A stretch of 64,000 bases of DNA, taken from positions 1 through 64,000 of the forward strand of contig NZ_CAJATU010000158.1 of the NCBI RefSeq assembly GCF_903944925.1. Reading direction: 5' to 3'. The stretch comes from an uncultured Rhodopila sp. GTDB taxonomy: Bacteria > Pseudomonadota > Alphaproteobacteria > Acetobacterales > Acetobacteraceae. Shown here piece after piece: positions 45,853 through 55,630 of the stretch. Positions within the stretch are counted from its first letter, which is position 1. Each line of letters opens with the position of its first letter. The position numbers were made by a program, and so were the translations under genes. Under the pieces are notes generated by a model, which was given only the letters and a program-made list of their open reading frames with translations, ran no database searches and was not told the DNA's origin.

Positions 45853-46161
45853 TCAGGCCGGCGACAGCACATGGATGACCCGGTTGGCGATCAGGTCCTT
45901 CGTCTTTGCCGCATACGCCTTCATATGCGCCGACGCGCCATGCGCCTTGAGGTGATCGAGGCTTTCCCACTTCTCCAGCACCACGAAGCTGTCCGGACCG
46001 AACGGGGTCTGCAGCGGGCCGACACCCTCGGCGTCGGTCGCCGGGCCGTATTCGATGCAGCCTTCCTCGGCGTGCACCGCAGGCACGTTGGCGTGGAATG
46101 CTTCAAGAATGGCGGCGCGGTTGCCTGGCTTCGCGGTGATGATGGCGACGACGTGGATCAT
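45853..46161 (-). CDS. Antibiotic biosynthesis monooxygenase (ABM)-fold protein
   Basis: The 102-aa protein has the YgiN/ABM dimeric barrel: [19 protein letters not shown] at the start, [12 protein letters not shown] and [19 protein letters not shown]. Such proteins act as quinol monooxygenases or in small-molecule detoxification. The substrate is unknown. It is single, 68 bases upstream of trpB2 on the message side. Confidence 0.85.
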   Translation of the reverse strand: MIHVVAIITAKPGNRAAILEAFHANVPAVHAEEGCIEYGPATDAEGVGPLQTPFGPDSFVVLEKWESLDHLKAHGASAHMKAYAAKTKDLIANRVIHVLSPA

Positions 46162-46228
46162 GGTTCTCTCCCGGACATTCGGATTGCGATGCTGCCCCGG
46201 GATCGCCCCGCCGGGAAGAGCGGCGCGG

Positions 46229-47875
46229 TCAATCGCCGGACGGCGCCGGAACGAGAGCGGCGGCCGGTTCGAGCGCGGCGAACCAGGCGCCGAACGGCGG
46301 CAGGCAGGCGCCCGTATCGGCGAAGCCGCTGGCCTCCAGCACAGTCAGGCGCCCAAAGGCCTGACGATCGAACGCGATCGTTTGGCCGGACAGGTTGAAC
46401 ACCGCCAGCACGCGTTGCCCGTCAAGCTCGCGCACGAACCCCACCAAAGGTTCGGGCAGCGCGATAGGGCGCAACGAACCGCGGAGCAAGGGCGGCACGC
46501 CACGCCGCCAGTGCAGGAAGCGCCGGTAAGCGTGCAGCAACGAGCCCGGTTCCGCCTCCTGCGCGTCCGCCGCGAGCATGCGGTGGGCCGGGGGCATCGG
46601 CAGCCAGGGGGTTTCGGCCGTGGTAAACCCGCCGTGACACTCGGCGGCAACCCACGGCATCGGCGTCCGGCTGCCGTCGCGGCCACGGAACTCCGGCCAA
46701 TAGGCAATGCCGAACGGGTCGCGCAAATCGGCTTCCGCCAGATCGGCTTCGGGTAGGCCAAGTTCCTCGCCCTGGTACAGGCAGACGCTGCCGCGCAACG
46801 ACAGCAGCAGCGCCATCAGTAGCCGAGCGAACGCCGGATCGGGGGGCGCCTCGCCGCGCTGCGGGTTCCAGCGGCTGATGGCGCGCTCGACATCGTGGTT
46901 GCTGAACGACCAGCAGATCCAGCCATCGTCGTCAGCCGCCACGAGATCCCGCAGCAGGCCGGTGACGGACGCACCATCGAACCCGCCGCGCAACGGCCGC
47001 AGCGTGTAGGCCATGTGCAGGCGATGCGAGCCCTGCGTGCACAGGACGAGACGTTCGTATGCCCCCGGCTGGCTGCTGATTTCGCCCAAGGTCGCCGTGC
47101 CGGGATACAGGTCCATCAGTCCCCGTATCCGCGCCAGGATACCGAGTGCCTCCGGCTGCAGCATGTCGTGCAGATGAAGCTGCATTGCGAACAGCTTGGC
47201 CGGGATTTCCCCTTGCGCGGGTGCTGGCGGGTTGGACCGCAAAACCTTGTCGTGCAGCAGAAAATCGACCGCATCGAGGCGGAACCCGTCCACCCCGCGG
47301 TCAAGCCAGAACCGTGCGGTCTCCAGCATGGCGTCGGCCACCGCAGGGTTATGCAGGTTCAGGGCGGGCTGCTGGCTGAGGAAATGATGCAGGTAATACT
47401 GCCGCCGCCGCGGCTCCCACGTCCAGGCCGCGCCGCCGAACACCGACAGCCAGTTATTTGGCGGCGACCCGTCCGCCGCGGGATCGGCCCAGACATACCA
47501 GTCCGATTTGGGGTTCGTCCGGCTGGCGCGGCTGGCCAGGAACCAGGGATGGCGTTCGGAGGTATGGCTCCAGACCTGGTCGATCAGCACTTTCAGACCG
47601 AAGGCATGCGCCCGCGCCAGCAGCGCATCGAAGTCCGCCATGCTGCCGAAGATCGGGTCCACTCTCTGATGGTCCGCCACGTCGTAGCCGAAGTCGCGCT
47701 GCGGCGAGACGAAGAACGGGCAGAGCCAGATCGCATCCACACCCAGCCGCGCAACATGATCCAGCCGCGCCGTCACGCCGCGCAGGTCGCCGATGCCGTC
47801 ACCGTTGGTGTCGAGGAAGCTGCGCGGATAAATCTGATAGATCACCGCGCCTTTCCACCAGTCCGACGCTGACAT
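46229..47875 (-). CDS. GH13 alpha-glucosidase
   Basis: The 548-aa enzyme is a GH13 TIM-barrel, probably the alpha-glucosidase/oligo-1,6-glucosidase group. WWKGAVIYQIYPRSF opens it and DTNGDGIGDLRG is the calcium-type loop. GFRLDAVDF carries the nucleophile Asp, TLGEISS the acid Glu and SFSNHDVERA the third acid. There is no signal peptide, so it acts in the cytoplasm. It stands alone. Confidence 0.9.
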   Translation of the reverse strand: MSASDWWKGAVIYQIYPRSFLDTNGDGIGDLRGVTARLDHVARLGVDAIWLCPFFVSPQRDFGYDVADHQRVDPIFGSMADFDALLARAHAFGLKVLIDQVWSHTSERHPWFLASRASRTNPKSDWYVWADPAADGSPPNNWLSVFGGAAWTWEPRRRQYYLHHFLSQQPALNLHNPAVADAMLETARFWLDRGVDGFRLDAVDFLLHDKVLRSNPPAPAQGEIPAKLFAMQLHLHDMLQPEALGILARIRGLMDLYPGTATLGEISSQPGAYERLVLCTQGSHRLHMAYTLRPLRGGFDGASVTGLLRDLVAADDDGWICWSFSNHDVERAISRWNPQRGEAPPDPAFARLLMALLLSLRGSVCLYQGEELGLPEADLAEADLRDPFGIAYWPEFRGRDGSRTPMPWVAAECHGGFTTAETPWLPMPPAHRMLAADAQEAEPGSLLHAYRRFLHWRRGVPPLLRGSLRPIALPEPLVGFVRELDGQRVLAVFNLSGQTIAFDRQAFGRLTVLEASGFADTGACLPPFGAWFAALEPAAALVPAPSGD

Positions 47876-47998
47876 GCCCGTCCTCCTCTCGGGCGCGTGT
47901 ACGCGCCAACGGGGAGGAAATTCAATACGAATTGATAAGGTGTGAAGCAGTATTCGCGGATCTGTCGCATTCTTGTCGCAAGACGGTAATCTTGCGGA

Positions 47999-48964
47999 TC
48001 AGGTCAACTCCGGGATCACCCATAGCGGCTTCTCGCCGCGGATCACCCGCTGGCAGTTGTCGAATGCATTGCGGAAGCGGGTGTATTGGTTCTCCTGCGT
48101 CGGACCGGCGAAATGCGCGCTCAGCACGACGTTGGGCAACGCAAACAGCGGATTATCGGGCGGGGGCGGTTCCTGCTCGAACACGTCCAGTCCCGCGCCG
48201 GCGATCGTGCCGTTGGCCAGCGCCTCGATCAGCGCGGCCTCGTCCACCACCGGGCCGCGGCAGGTGTTCACCAGATAGGCGTGCGGCTGCATCCGCCGGA
48301 ACTGCGCCGCGCCCATCATGTGCCGCGTGTCCCGGGTCAGCGGGACGTGCAGCGAGACGATGTCGGAGGTCCGCAACACCTCCTCGAACAGCGCGAATGT
48401 CACCCCAAGATCGTCCGCCTGCGCCTCGCTCAGCCGGACGATGTCATAATACTGCACGGTCATCCCGAACGCCCGGGCGAGGCGGGCGGTCTTTTTGCCG
48501 ATGGTGCCCAGGCCGACGATGCCCAGGGTGCGGCCTTTCAGCTCATACAGCTTGACGTCGTTCACCGCGTTGCCCCGCCAGCGGCCGGAGGCGACGTTGC
48601 CGTGCTGCCAAACCAGGCGGCGGCTTACCGCCAGCATCAGCAGGATCGCGTGCTCCGCCACCGCGGTCGCGTTGGCGCCGCCATTGTTGCAAATCGGCAC
48701 GCCCGCCCGGCGCGCGGCTTCGATGTCACAGCGGTCGTATCCGGCGGACAGAAGCTGCACGAGTTTCAAATGCGGCGCCGCGCGATAGAATTCATCACCC
48801 ATGAAAGGCTCGCCGAAGCCGACGATGCAGATCGCGTCTGACAGCGCCGCCTGGAACTCCGCTGTCCCGGGCCGCGCCACTGTCGCTTCGAGGCTGGCTG
48901 GCAGGATCTCGCGAGCGACCGCGACGTCGTTCAGCGGATTATCGGCGATGATGATCTTGGACAT
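47999..48964 (-). CDS. D-2-hydroxyacid dehydrogenase family protein
   Basis: The 321-aa NAD-dependent enzyme has the Rossmann motif GIVGLGTIGKKTARLA (about residues 149-164). Catalytic Arg is in NTCRGPVVDE, Glu in GLDVFEQEP and the His position in VVLSAHFAGPT. The family includes phosphoglycerate, glyoxylate and phosphonate dehydrogenases; the substrate cannot be told. I chose ATG 48964 behind GGAGGAAAGC; the longer frame upstream has no similarity to the family. Confidence 0.88.
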   Translation of the reverse strand: MSKIIIADNPLNDVAVAREILPASLEATVARPGTAEFQAALSDAICIVGFGEPFMGDEFYRAAPHLKLVQLLSAGYDRCDIEAARRAGVPICNNGGANATAVAEHAILLMLAVSRRLVWQHGNVASGRWRGNAVNDVKLYELKGRTLGIVGLGTIGKKTARLARAFGMTVQYYDIVRLSEAQADDLGVTFALFEEVLRTSDIVSLHVPLTRDTRHMMGAAQFRRMQPHAYLVNTCRGPVVDEAALIEALANGTIAGAGLDVFEQEPPPPDNPLFALPNVVLSAHFAGPTQENQYTRFRNAFDNCQRVIRGEKPLWVIPELT

Positions 48965-49175
48965 TGCTTTCCTCCCGGCAGCGCAAGCGGAGGGATGATA
49001 GGCAGGTTTCGCCTGGCGGCCAAAAAATGCCCATTGCTGATTCGCACAAATATTAGGCAGCTCGCCAGCCGCGCCCGCACGGGATTGTTGGTGATTTTCT
49101 AGGCAGATTGGTGAATTGGAAGAAAATGCACGGCAATGCGGTTTGCCGAATGCCTGATTTTCCGGCCGCCAATTC

Positions 49176-49191
49176 TGGCACGTCGGTTGCA
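49176..49191 (+). promoter_or_regulatory. Sigma54 (-24/-12) promoter of the urt-ure operon
   Basis: TGGCACGTCGGTTGCA is a full match to TGGCACG-N4-TTGCW. Transcription should start near 49203, which rules out the in-frame ATG at 49194 as the urtA start. Sigma54 control suggests NtrC-driven expression under nitrogen limitation. The stretch 48965-49175 holds no gene. Confidence 0.88.
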
Positions 49192-49256
49192 TCATGGTGT
49201 CTGCCTCCGCCCGACGGGGAAACCGAACCAAACAACAGGCACAGGAACCGGCACGT

Positions 49257-50597
49257 ATGTCTTTGGACGAACCTTCTCTTTCCCGGCGCGGACTGGGCCG
49301 GCTCGGCGTGGCCGCCGCGACTCTCGCGGCTTTTGGCGCTGTCGAAGCCACCACCTCCAAGCCCGCTGCCGCCCAGGCATCCGGCGGCACCATCAAGGTC
49401 GGCATCCTGCACTCCCTCTCCGGCACCATGGCGATCAGCGAGACCACGCTGAAGGACGTCATGCTGATGCTGATCGAGCAGCAGAACGCCAAGGGCGGCC
49501 TGCTCGGCAAGAAACTGGAAGCCGTGGTCGTCGATCCCGCCTCCAACTGGCCGCTGTTCGCGGAAAAGGCGCGGCAGTTGATCTCCGTGGACAAGGTTGC
49601 CGCGGTGTTCGGCTGCTGGACCTCGGTGTCGCGCAAGTCCGTGCTGCCGGTCTTCGAGGAACTGAACAGCATCCTGTTCTACCCGGTCCAGTATGAGGGC
49701 CAGGAGTGCAGCCGCAACGTCTTCTACACCGGCGCAGCGCCGAACCAGCAGGCGATTCCGGCGGTTGACTACTTGTGGAACGAAAACAAGGTGAAGCGCT
49801 GGGTTCTGGCCGGCACCGACTACGTCTATCCGCGCACGACCAACCAGATCCTCGAAGCCTACCTGAAGTCGCGCGGCGTCGCTCAGGAGGACATCCTGAT
49901 CAACTACACGCCGTTCGGCCATTCCGACTGGCAGAACATCGTCGCATCGATCAAGAAATTCGGCTCCGCCGGCAAGAAGACCGCCGTCGTGTCCACCATC
50001 AACGGTGACGCCAACGTGCCGTTCTACAAGGAACTCGGCAACCAGGGCATCAAGGCGACCGACATCCCGGTCGTCGCGTTCTCGGTCGGTGAGGAAGAAC
50101 TTGCCGGCATCGACACCAAGCCGCTGGTCGGGCATCTGGCCGCCTGGAATTACTTCGAGAGCGTCGATACCGCGCAGAACAAGAAGTTCATCGACACCTG
50201 GAAGAAGTTCACCAAGAATCCCAAGCGCACCACGAACGATCCGATGGAAGCCCACTACATCGGCTTCAACCAGTGGATCAAGGGTGTCGAGAAAGCCGGA
50301 ACAACCGATCCGGATGCCGTCATCGACGCGCTGATTGGCGTTTCGGTGCCGAATCTGTCCGGCGGCTTCTCCACCATCATGTCCAACCACCACATCACCA
50401 AGCCGGTGCTGATCGGTGAAATCCAGGGCAACGGCCAGTTCAACATCGTTTCCCAGACCCCGGGTCTGGTGGTGGCTCAGGAATGGTCGCCCTACGTTGC
50501 CGATACGAAGGACCTTATCGGTGACTGGCGGGCGCCTTTGAAATGCGGTGCGTTCAACGTGAAGACCGGCACGTGCACCGCTGGCAAGAAGGTCTGA
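49257..50597 (+). CDS. urtA: Urea ABC transporter substrate-binding protein UrtA
   Basis: UrtA captures urea in the periplasm. The 446-aa protein starts with a Tat signal (SRRGLGRLGVAAATLAAFGA) and then VGILHSLSGTMAISETTLKD, specific to UrtA/FmdD proteins. YPVQYEGQECSRNVFYTGAAPNQQ is also characteristic. I chose ATG 49257 because it is downstream of the predicted transcription start and brings the signal close to the N-terminus. Confidence 0.95.
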   Translation: MSLDEPSLSRRGLGRLGVAAATLAAFGAVEATTSKPAAAQASGGTIKVGILHSLSGTMAISETTLKDVMLMLIEQQNAKGGLLGKKLEAVVVDPASNWPLFAEKARQLISVDKVAAVFGCWTSVSRKSVLPVFEELNSILFYPVQYEGQECSRNVFYTGAAPNQQAIPAVDYLWNENKVKRWVLAGTDYVYPRTTNQILEAYLKSRGVAQEDILINYTPFGHSDWQNIVASIKKFGSAGKKTAVVSTINGDANVPFYKELGNQGIKATDIPVVAFSVGEEELAGIDTKPLVGHLAAWNYFESVDTAQNKKFIDTWKKFTKNPKRTTNDPMEAHYIGFNQWIKGVEKAGTTDPDAVIDALIGVSVPNLSGGFSTIMSNHHITKPVLIGEIQGNGQFNIVSQTPGLVVAQEWSPYVADTKDLIGDWRAPLKCGAFNVKTGTCTAGKKV

Positions 50598-50616
50598 GGG
50601 CCTGACTTGCCAAAAA

Positions 50617-50655
50617 GGGGCGGCCGTTTCCTCCCGGCCGCCCCTTTCTCTTTTT
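50617..50655 (+). terminator. Intrinsic terminator-like hairpin between urtA and urtB
   Basis: GGGGCGGCCG and CGGCCGCCCC form a 10-base stem with an 8-base loop, followed by TTTCTCTTTTT. It lies between two genes of the same operon. Partial read-through would give more UrtA than the membrane parts, a common arrangement for binding proteins. Confidence 0.8.
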
Positions 50656-50670
50656 GACAGGGGTCGTCCC

Positions 50671-52248
50671 ATGCCGCGCCTGATGGTTCTGCTGCTGCTC
50701 GTGGGGCTGTGCTGGCCGTTTGCCTCGCGCGCCGATGACCCGCTGGCCGAGCTTGCATCCGGGAATTTCAACACCGTGCGGCAGGGCGTCGAGGACCTCG
50801 CGCTGTCCGGCAACGCGCATGCCGCGGCGATCATTTCCGCGCTACAAAACAGCCAGCTTTACTACATGCCCGATGGTACGCTGCTGCTGAAAGCGGACGA
50901 CGACAGTTTTACCAACGCCATCACCGGCGAGGCCTTCACCGATTCCGACGACGAAGCCAAAGCCGTTCGCGTCAACAACTCGGTGCGCAGCGCGATCGAT
51001 GCAGCGCTGGGCAGCCTGAGGCTGTTCGACAAGGATCCAGCGGTGCGGGTAGACGCGGCGGAAGCCGTGTTCAACGCGCATGATCCGACGGCCATCCCGG
51101 CGCTCGACCGGGCGCTGGCTCAGGAAGCCGATGCATCGGTGAAGCGCCGAATGGAACAGGCCCGCGCGGCGGCCGTAATTTCGGACCCTGATGCCGCCGA
51201 GAAAGATCGTCTGGCGGCGGTTGCGGAACTCCGCGCGCGCGGCGACCAGGCGTCGCGCAGCCTGCTTTCGTCGCTCGCCGGCCAGACCGGACCCGTGGCC
51301 GACGCTGCTGCTGCGGCGGTCGTGTCGATCGATTGGGTGCTGCAACTCTGGAGCGTCGGCGAAAGCGTATTCTACGGCGTCAGCCTGGGTTCGGTGCTGC
51401 TGCTGGCCGCGGCGGGGCTCGCGATCACTTTTGGCGTCATGGGCGTCATCAACATGGCGCACGGCGAGATGGTGATGATCGGCGCCTACACCACGTTCGT
51501 CGTGCAGCAGTTCATGCACGCCCATCTGCCCGCAGTCTACGAATTCAGCCTGCTGATCGCCGTGCCGCTCGCCTTCCTGGTATCCGGCGGAGTCGGCGTC
51601 GTGGTCGAGCGCAGCCTGATCCGCTGGCTGTACGGCCGCCCGCTTGAAACGCTGCTGGCGACCTGGGGCTTGTCGCTGGTGCTGCAGCAGGTGGTCCGGT
51701 CCCTCTTCGGCGCCAATAACCAGCAGGTCGACACGCCCGGCTGGATGAGCGGCGCGATCCAGTTGGGCGGCCTGACCCTGACCCTGAACCGCCTTTACAT
51801 CATTCTGTTCGCCTTCCTGGTAGTCGGCGCACTGATGGCGGCGCTGCGCTATACCCCACTGGGTCTGCGCATGCGGGCGGTGACGCAAAACCGACGGATG
51901 GCGGCAGCCATGGGCATCCGCACGCCTTGGATCGACGCTCTGACGTTCGGGCTCGGCTCGGGCGTCGCCGGCATCGCCGGAGTGGCGCTGTCGCAGATCG
52001 ACAACGTCTCGCCGAATCTCGGTCAGGGCTACATCATCGACAGCTTCATGGTCGTGGTTTTCGGCGGTGTCGGCAATCTGTGGGGCACCGTAGTCGGCGC
52101 TTTGACCCTTGGCATCGTCAACAAGTTCCTGGAGCCGATAGCCGGCGCGGTGCTCGGCAAGATAGTGGTCCTGGTGCTGCTGATTCTGTTCGTGCAACGC
52201 AATCCGCGCGGCATGTTCCCGCTCAAGGGCCGGGCGGTGGAAGCATGA
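50671..52248 (+). CDS. urtB: Urea ABC transporter permease UrtB
   Basis: The 525-aa protein has a signal peptide and a periplasmic N-terminal domain of about 200 residues with HEAT-like helices (DKDPAVRVDAAEAVFNAHDP), usual for UrtB. A LivH-type permease domain follows, with GVINMAHGEMVMIGAYTTF and MRAVTQNRRMAAAMGI as the ATPase loop. The stop overlaps urtC as ATGA. Confidence 0.94.
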   Translation: MPRLMVLLLLVGLCWPFASRADDPLAELASGNFNTVRQGVEDLALSGNAHAAAIISALQNSQLYYMPDGTLLLKADDDSFTNAITGEAFTDSDDEAKAVRVNNSVRSAIDAALGSLRLFDKDPAVRVDAAEAVFNAHDPTAIPALDRALAQEADASVKRRMEQARAAAVISDPDAAEKDRLAAVAELRARGDQASRSLLSSLAGQTGPVADAAAAAVVSIDWVLQLWSVGESVFYGVSLGSVLLLAAAGLAITFGVMGVINMAHGEMVMIGAYTTFVVQQFMHAHLPAVYEFSLLIAVPLAFLVSGGVGVVVERSLIRWLYGRPLETLLATWGLSLVLQQVVRSLFGANNQQVDTPGWMSGAIQLGGLTLTLNRLYIILFAFLVVGALMAALRYTPLGLRMRAVTQNRRMAAAMGIRTPWIDALTFGLGSGVAGIAGVALSQIDNVSPNLGQGYIIDSFMVVVFGGVGNLWGTVVGALTLGIVNKFLEPIAGAVLGKIVVLVLLILFVQRNPRGMFPLKGRAVEA

Positions 52249-53363
52249 AGCTCGATCTCACAGGCTGGATTACCATCACCCTGGTGCTGGGCGTCGCCCT
52301 GGTCTTGGCACTGCTCAACCAGATGACAGCGCCGGGTTCCGCGCTGCATGTGCCGACCTATGTCGTGGCGCTGGCGGGGAAGTATTTGTGCTTCGCCATG
52401 CTGGCGCTGGCCGTCGATCTGGTCTGGGGCTTTGCCGGGATATTGTCGCTGGGCCATGCCGCGTTTTTCGCCCTGGGCGGCTACGCAATGGGCATGTACC
52501 TGATGCGCCAGATCGGCACACGCGGCGTGTATGGAAATCCGACGCTGCCCGACTTCATGGTCTTCCTCGGCTGGGACCATCTGCCCTGGTATTGGTACGG
52601 CTTCAGTTGGTTCGGCTTCGCCATGCTGATGGCGATCCTTGTCCCCGCCCTGCTGGCCGGCGTATTCGGCTGGCTGGCGTTCCGCTCGCGCGTCACCGGA
52701 GTCTACCTGTCGATCATCACCCAGGCACTGACTTACGCGCTGCTGCTGGCGTTTTTCCGCAACGACATGGGCTTCGGCGGCAATAACGGGCTGACGGACT
52801 TCAAGGACATCCTCGGTTTCAACGTCCAGGCCGATGCCACGCGCTCCGCCCTGCTGGTGATCTCCGCGCTGCTGCTGTGCGGCCAGTTCCTGCTGGCCCG
52901 TTTCGTCGTCGATTCCCGCTTCGGCAAGATCCTGATCGCCGTGCGCGACACCGAAAGCCGCACCCGCTTCCTCGGCTACCGGCCGGAGTCCTACAAGCTG
53001 GTCGTCTGGGTGCTGTCCGCCATGATGGCCGGCATCGGCGGCGCCCTCTATGTCCCCCAGGTCGGCATCATCAACCCCAGCGAATTCGCCCCCGGCAACT
53101 CCATCGAGGCGGTGATCTGGGTCGCCGTCGGCGGTCGGGGCACCTTGGTGGGCGCGATCCTCGGCGCCGTCCTGGTGAACTTCGGCAAGACCTGGTTCAC
53201 CGGCGCGCTGCCGGAAATCTGGCTCTACGCGTTGGGTGCCATGTTCATCTTCGTCACGCTGTTCCTGCCCCGCGGCGTCATGGGCCTGTTCCGCGCCCGC
53301 ACCCGCAAGGAACCCGAGCCGGAAAGCCCGGCCGCCGCGGCGGCGCAAGAGGTGACGGGATGA
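52245..53363 (+). CDS. urtC: Urea ABC transporter permease UrtC
   Basis: The 372-aa LivM-type permease has about ten hydrophobic segments. GFAGILSLGHAAFFALGGYAMGMY is in the second, and VRDTESRTRFLGYRPESYK is the cytoplasmic coupling loop. It overlaps urtB and urtD by 4 bases each. The tail is charged and proline-rich. Confidence 0.95.
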   Translation: MKLDLTGWITITLVLGVALVLALLNQMTAPGSALHVPTYVVALAGKYLCFAMLALAVDLVWGFAGILSLGHAAFFALGGYAMGMYLMRQIGTRGVYGNPTLPDFMVFLGWDHLPWYWYGFSWFGFAMLMAILVPALLAGVFGWLAFRSRVTGVYLSIITQALTYALLLAFFRNDMGFGGNNGLTDFKDILGFNVQADATRSALLVISALLLCGQFLLARFVVDSRFGKILIAVRDTESRTRFLGYRPESYKLVVWVLSAMMAGIGGALYVPQVGIINPSEFAPGNSIEAVIWVAVGGRGTLVGAILGAVLVNFGKTWFTGALPEIWLYALGAMFIFVTLFLPRGVMGLFRARTRKEPEPESPAAAAAQEVTG

Positions 53364-54100
53364 CCGACACCCTGCTTTACCTCGACGGCGTCACCGTCAG
53401 CTTCGACGGGTTCCGCGCCCTGAATGCGTTGTCGCTGCGGTTGAACGACGGCGAGATGCGCGCGGTCATCGGCCCGAACGGCGCCGGCAAGACCACGATG
53501 ATGGACGTCATCACCGGCAAGACCCGCCCCGACAGCGGCACGGTCGTGTTCGGCAAGGACATCGACCTGACCCGGCTGGACGAACCGGCCATCGCCTCGC
53601 TCGGCATCGGGCGCAAATTCCAGAAGCCCACGGTGTTCGAGCCGCATACGGTCTGGGACAACCTGCTGCTCGCGCTGGCCGGGGATCGCGGCCCTCGCTT
53701 CAACATGTTCGCCCGCCAGACCGCCGACGAAAAGCGCCGCATCGAATCGATCCTGGAGACGACTCGCCTGACCGACGCGCGCCGCCGCATCGCCGCCGAC
53801 TTGTCGCACGGCCAGAAGCAATGGCTGGAGATCGGCATGCTGCTGGCGCAGGAACCGCAGTTGCTGCTGGTCGATGAGCCGGTCGCCGGCATGACCGACG
53901 CCGAAACCGAACAGACCGCCGTGCTGCTGCGTGAGATCAACCGCACCCGCAGCGTCGTCGTCGTCGAGCACGATATGGCCTTCGTTCGGGCCTTGGACGT
54001 GAAGGTCACGGTGCTGCACGAGGGGTCCGTTCTGTCGGAAGGCTCGATCGACTTTGTCAGCGATGATCCGAAGGTCATCGAAGTATATCTGGGGCGCTGA
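53360..54100 (+). CDS. urtD: Urea ABC transporter ATP-binding protein UrtD
   Basis: The 246-aa ATPase has Walker A GPNGAGKTT, IGRKFQKPTVFEPHTVWDNL (UrtD-type Q-loop), LSHGQKQWLEIGMLLAQ as the signature, Walker B LLLVDEPVAGMTD and VVEHDMAFV. It shares one base with urtE (TGATG). Confidence 0.95.
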   Translation: MTDTLLYLDGVTVSFDGFRALNALSLRLNDGEMRAVIGPNGAGKTTMMDVITGKTRPDSGTVVFGKDIDLTRLDEPAIASLGIGRKFQKPTVFEPHTVWDNLLLALAGDRGPRFNMFARQTADEKRRIESILETTRLTDARRRIAADLSHGQKQWLEIGMLLAQEPQLLLVDEPVAGMTDAETEQTAVLLREINRTRSVVVVEHDMAFVRALDVKVTVLHEGSVLSEGSIDFVSDDPKVIEVYLGR

Positions 54101-54795
54101 TGCTGGACGTCGAAAAAGTCGATCTGTACTACGGCGCGGCGATCGCGCTGCGGAAAGTGTCAATCTCGGTGGAGGTCGGGGCGGTGACCTGCCTGCTCGG
54201 CCGCAACGGTGTCGGCAAGACGTCGATGCTGCGGGCGATCGTCGGCGCCCATCCGATTGCCTCCGGGTCGATCAAATGGGAGGGCGAGGAAATCTCCCGC
54301 CTGCCGATGTATGAACGCGCCCGCCGCGGCATCGCCTGGGTGCCGCAGGGTCGCGACGTCTTCCCGCTGCTGACGGTGCGGGAGAACCTGGAAACCGGCT
54401 TCGCCGTCCTGCCGCGCGGCCAGCGCAAGGTGCCGGACGAGATCTTTGATCTTTTCCCGATCCTGAAGACGATGCTGCGGCGGCGCGGCGGCGATCTTTC
54501 AGGCGGCCAGCAGCAGCAATTGTCCATTGCACGCGCGCTGGTGATGAAGCCCCGCCTGATCGTCCTGGACGAGCCGACGGAGGGTATCCAGCCCAGCATC
54601 ATCAAGGATATCGGCCGCGTCATTGCCCTGTTGCGCGCGCGCGGCGATATGGCCATCCTGCTGGTGGAACAGTATTTCGACTTCGCGCATGAACTGGCCC
54701 AGACCATGGTGGTGATGGATCGCGGCGACATCGTTCTGGCGGGGCGGAGAGAGGACCTAGACGAGGCTGATGTACGACGCCGCCTGTCTGTCTGA
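54100..54795 (+). CDS. urtE: Urea ABC transporter ATP-binding protein UrtE
   Basis: The 231-aa ATPase has Walker A GRNGVGKTS, WVPQGRDVFPLLTVRENL, signature LSGGQQQQLSIARALV and Walker B LIVLDEPTEGIQPS, the last being typical of UrtE. The 3' end overlaps ureD by 26 bases, so transport and urease genes form one coupled unit. Confidence 0.95.
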   Translation: MLDVEKVDLYYGAAIALRKVSISVEVGAVTCLLGRNGVGKTSMLRAIVGAHPIASGSIKWEGEEISRLPMYERARRGIAWVPQGRDVFPLLTVRENLETGFAVLPRGQRKVPDEIFDLFPILKTMLRRRGGDLSGGQQQQLSIARALVMKPRLIVLDEPTEGIQPSIIKDIGRVIALLRARGDMAILLVEQYFDFAHELAQTMVVMDRGDIVLAGRREDLDEADVRRRLSV

Positions 54796-55609
54796 CCCGG
54801 TTCTGCTGCAACGCGCAGTCGGTGACCTGCGCGTTGGCGTCAAGCGATACGAAGACCGGACGGTACTGGACGACCTGCGCCAGGCCGGGTGCCTGAAGGC
54901 GCGGTTTCCGAAGCGCGTTTTATCCGGCTGGATGGACGTCGTCACCCTGAACACAGGCGGCGGTGTCGCGGCCGGAGATCGTCTCGATGTCGCTGTTTCC
55001 GCCGCTCCGTGTTGTCAGGTCACGGTGTCCGCGCAGGCGGCGGAGCGGTTCTATCGAGCCCTGGACTCAGACGCTCCGTCCCGGGTTCGAACCGCGTTGT
55101 CGCTGGGGGCGGCCGCTGCCCTGGAGTGGCTACCCCAGGAAACTATCCTGTTCGACCGCTGCGCGCTGGAGCGCCGGCTGGAAATCGATATGGCCGCCGA
55201 TGCGCGCTTCCTGGGCGTCGAGACACTGGTTTTCGGCCGAACGGCGATGGGGGAGACGGTCCGGCGGGCGATGCTGCGCGACCTGATCCAGGTGCGGCGC
55301 GACGGGGCGTTGCTGCTGCACGACGCGATCCGCCTGGACGGCGCGGTGGATGGCTTGCTGGCCCGGGCAGCGATCGGCAAGGGCGCCCTCGCCCTGGCGA
55401 CCTTGGTCTACGTGGCACCGAATGCCGAGCGTCTGCTCGACCCCCTGCGCCAGGCGCTGGGTCCTGCCGAAGCCGGAGCGAGCGCCTGGAACGGCATGCT
55501 GATCGCCCGCATCCTAGGGCCGGACAGCGCCTTCGTCCGGCGCACCGCGATCGCGGCGTTGGACGTGCTGCGGGAGTCTCGTCCGCTGCCGCGGGTTTGG
55601 CTATGTTGA
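54770..55609 (+). CDS. ureD: Urease accessory protein UreD
   Basis: UreD (UreH) is a scaffold that binds the urease apoprotein with UreF and UreG. The 279-aa protein shows LNTGGGVAAGDRLDV (about residues 61-75), AAERFYRA and EWLPQETILFD, the standard UreD blocks. The start ATG 54770 lies within urtE. Confidence 0.92.
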   Translation: MYDAACLSDPVLLQRAVGDLRVGVKRYEDRTVLDDLRQAGCLKARFPKRVLSGWMDVVTLNTGGGVAAGDRLDVAVSAAPCCQVTVSAQAAERFYRALDSDAPSRVRTALSLGAAAALEWLPQETILFDRCALERRLEIDMAADARFLGVETLVFGRTAMGETVRRAMLRDLIQVRRDGALLLHDAIRLDGAVDGLLARAAIGKGALALATLVYVAPNAERLLDPLRQALGPAEAGASAWNGMLIARILGPDSAFVRRTAIAALDVLRESRPLPRVWLC

Positions 55610-55630
55610 TCGGGTAGAGGAAAGACCGGC

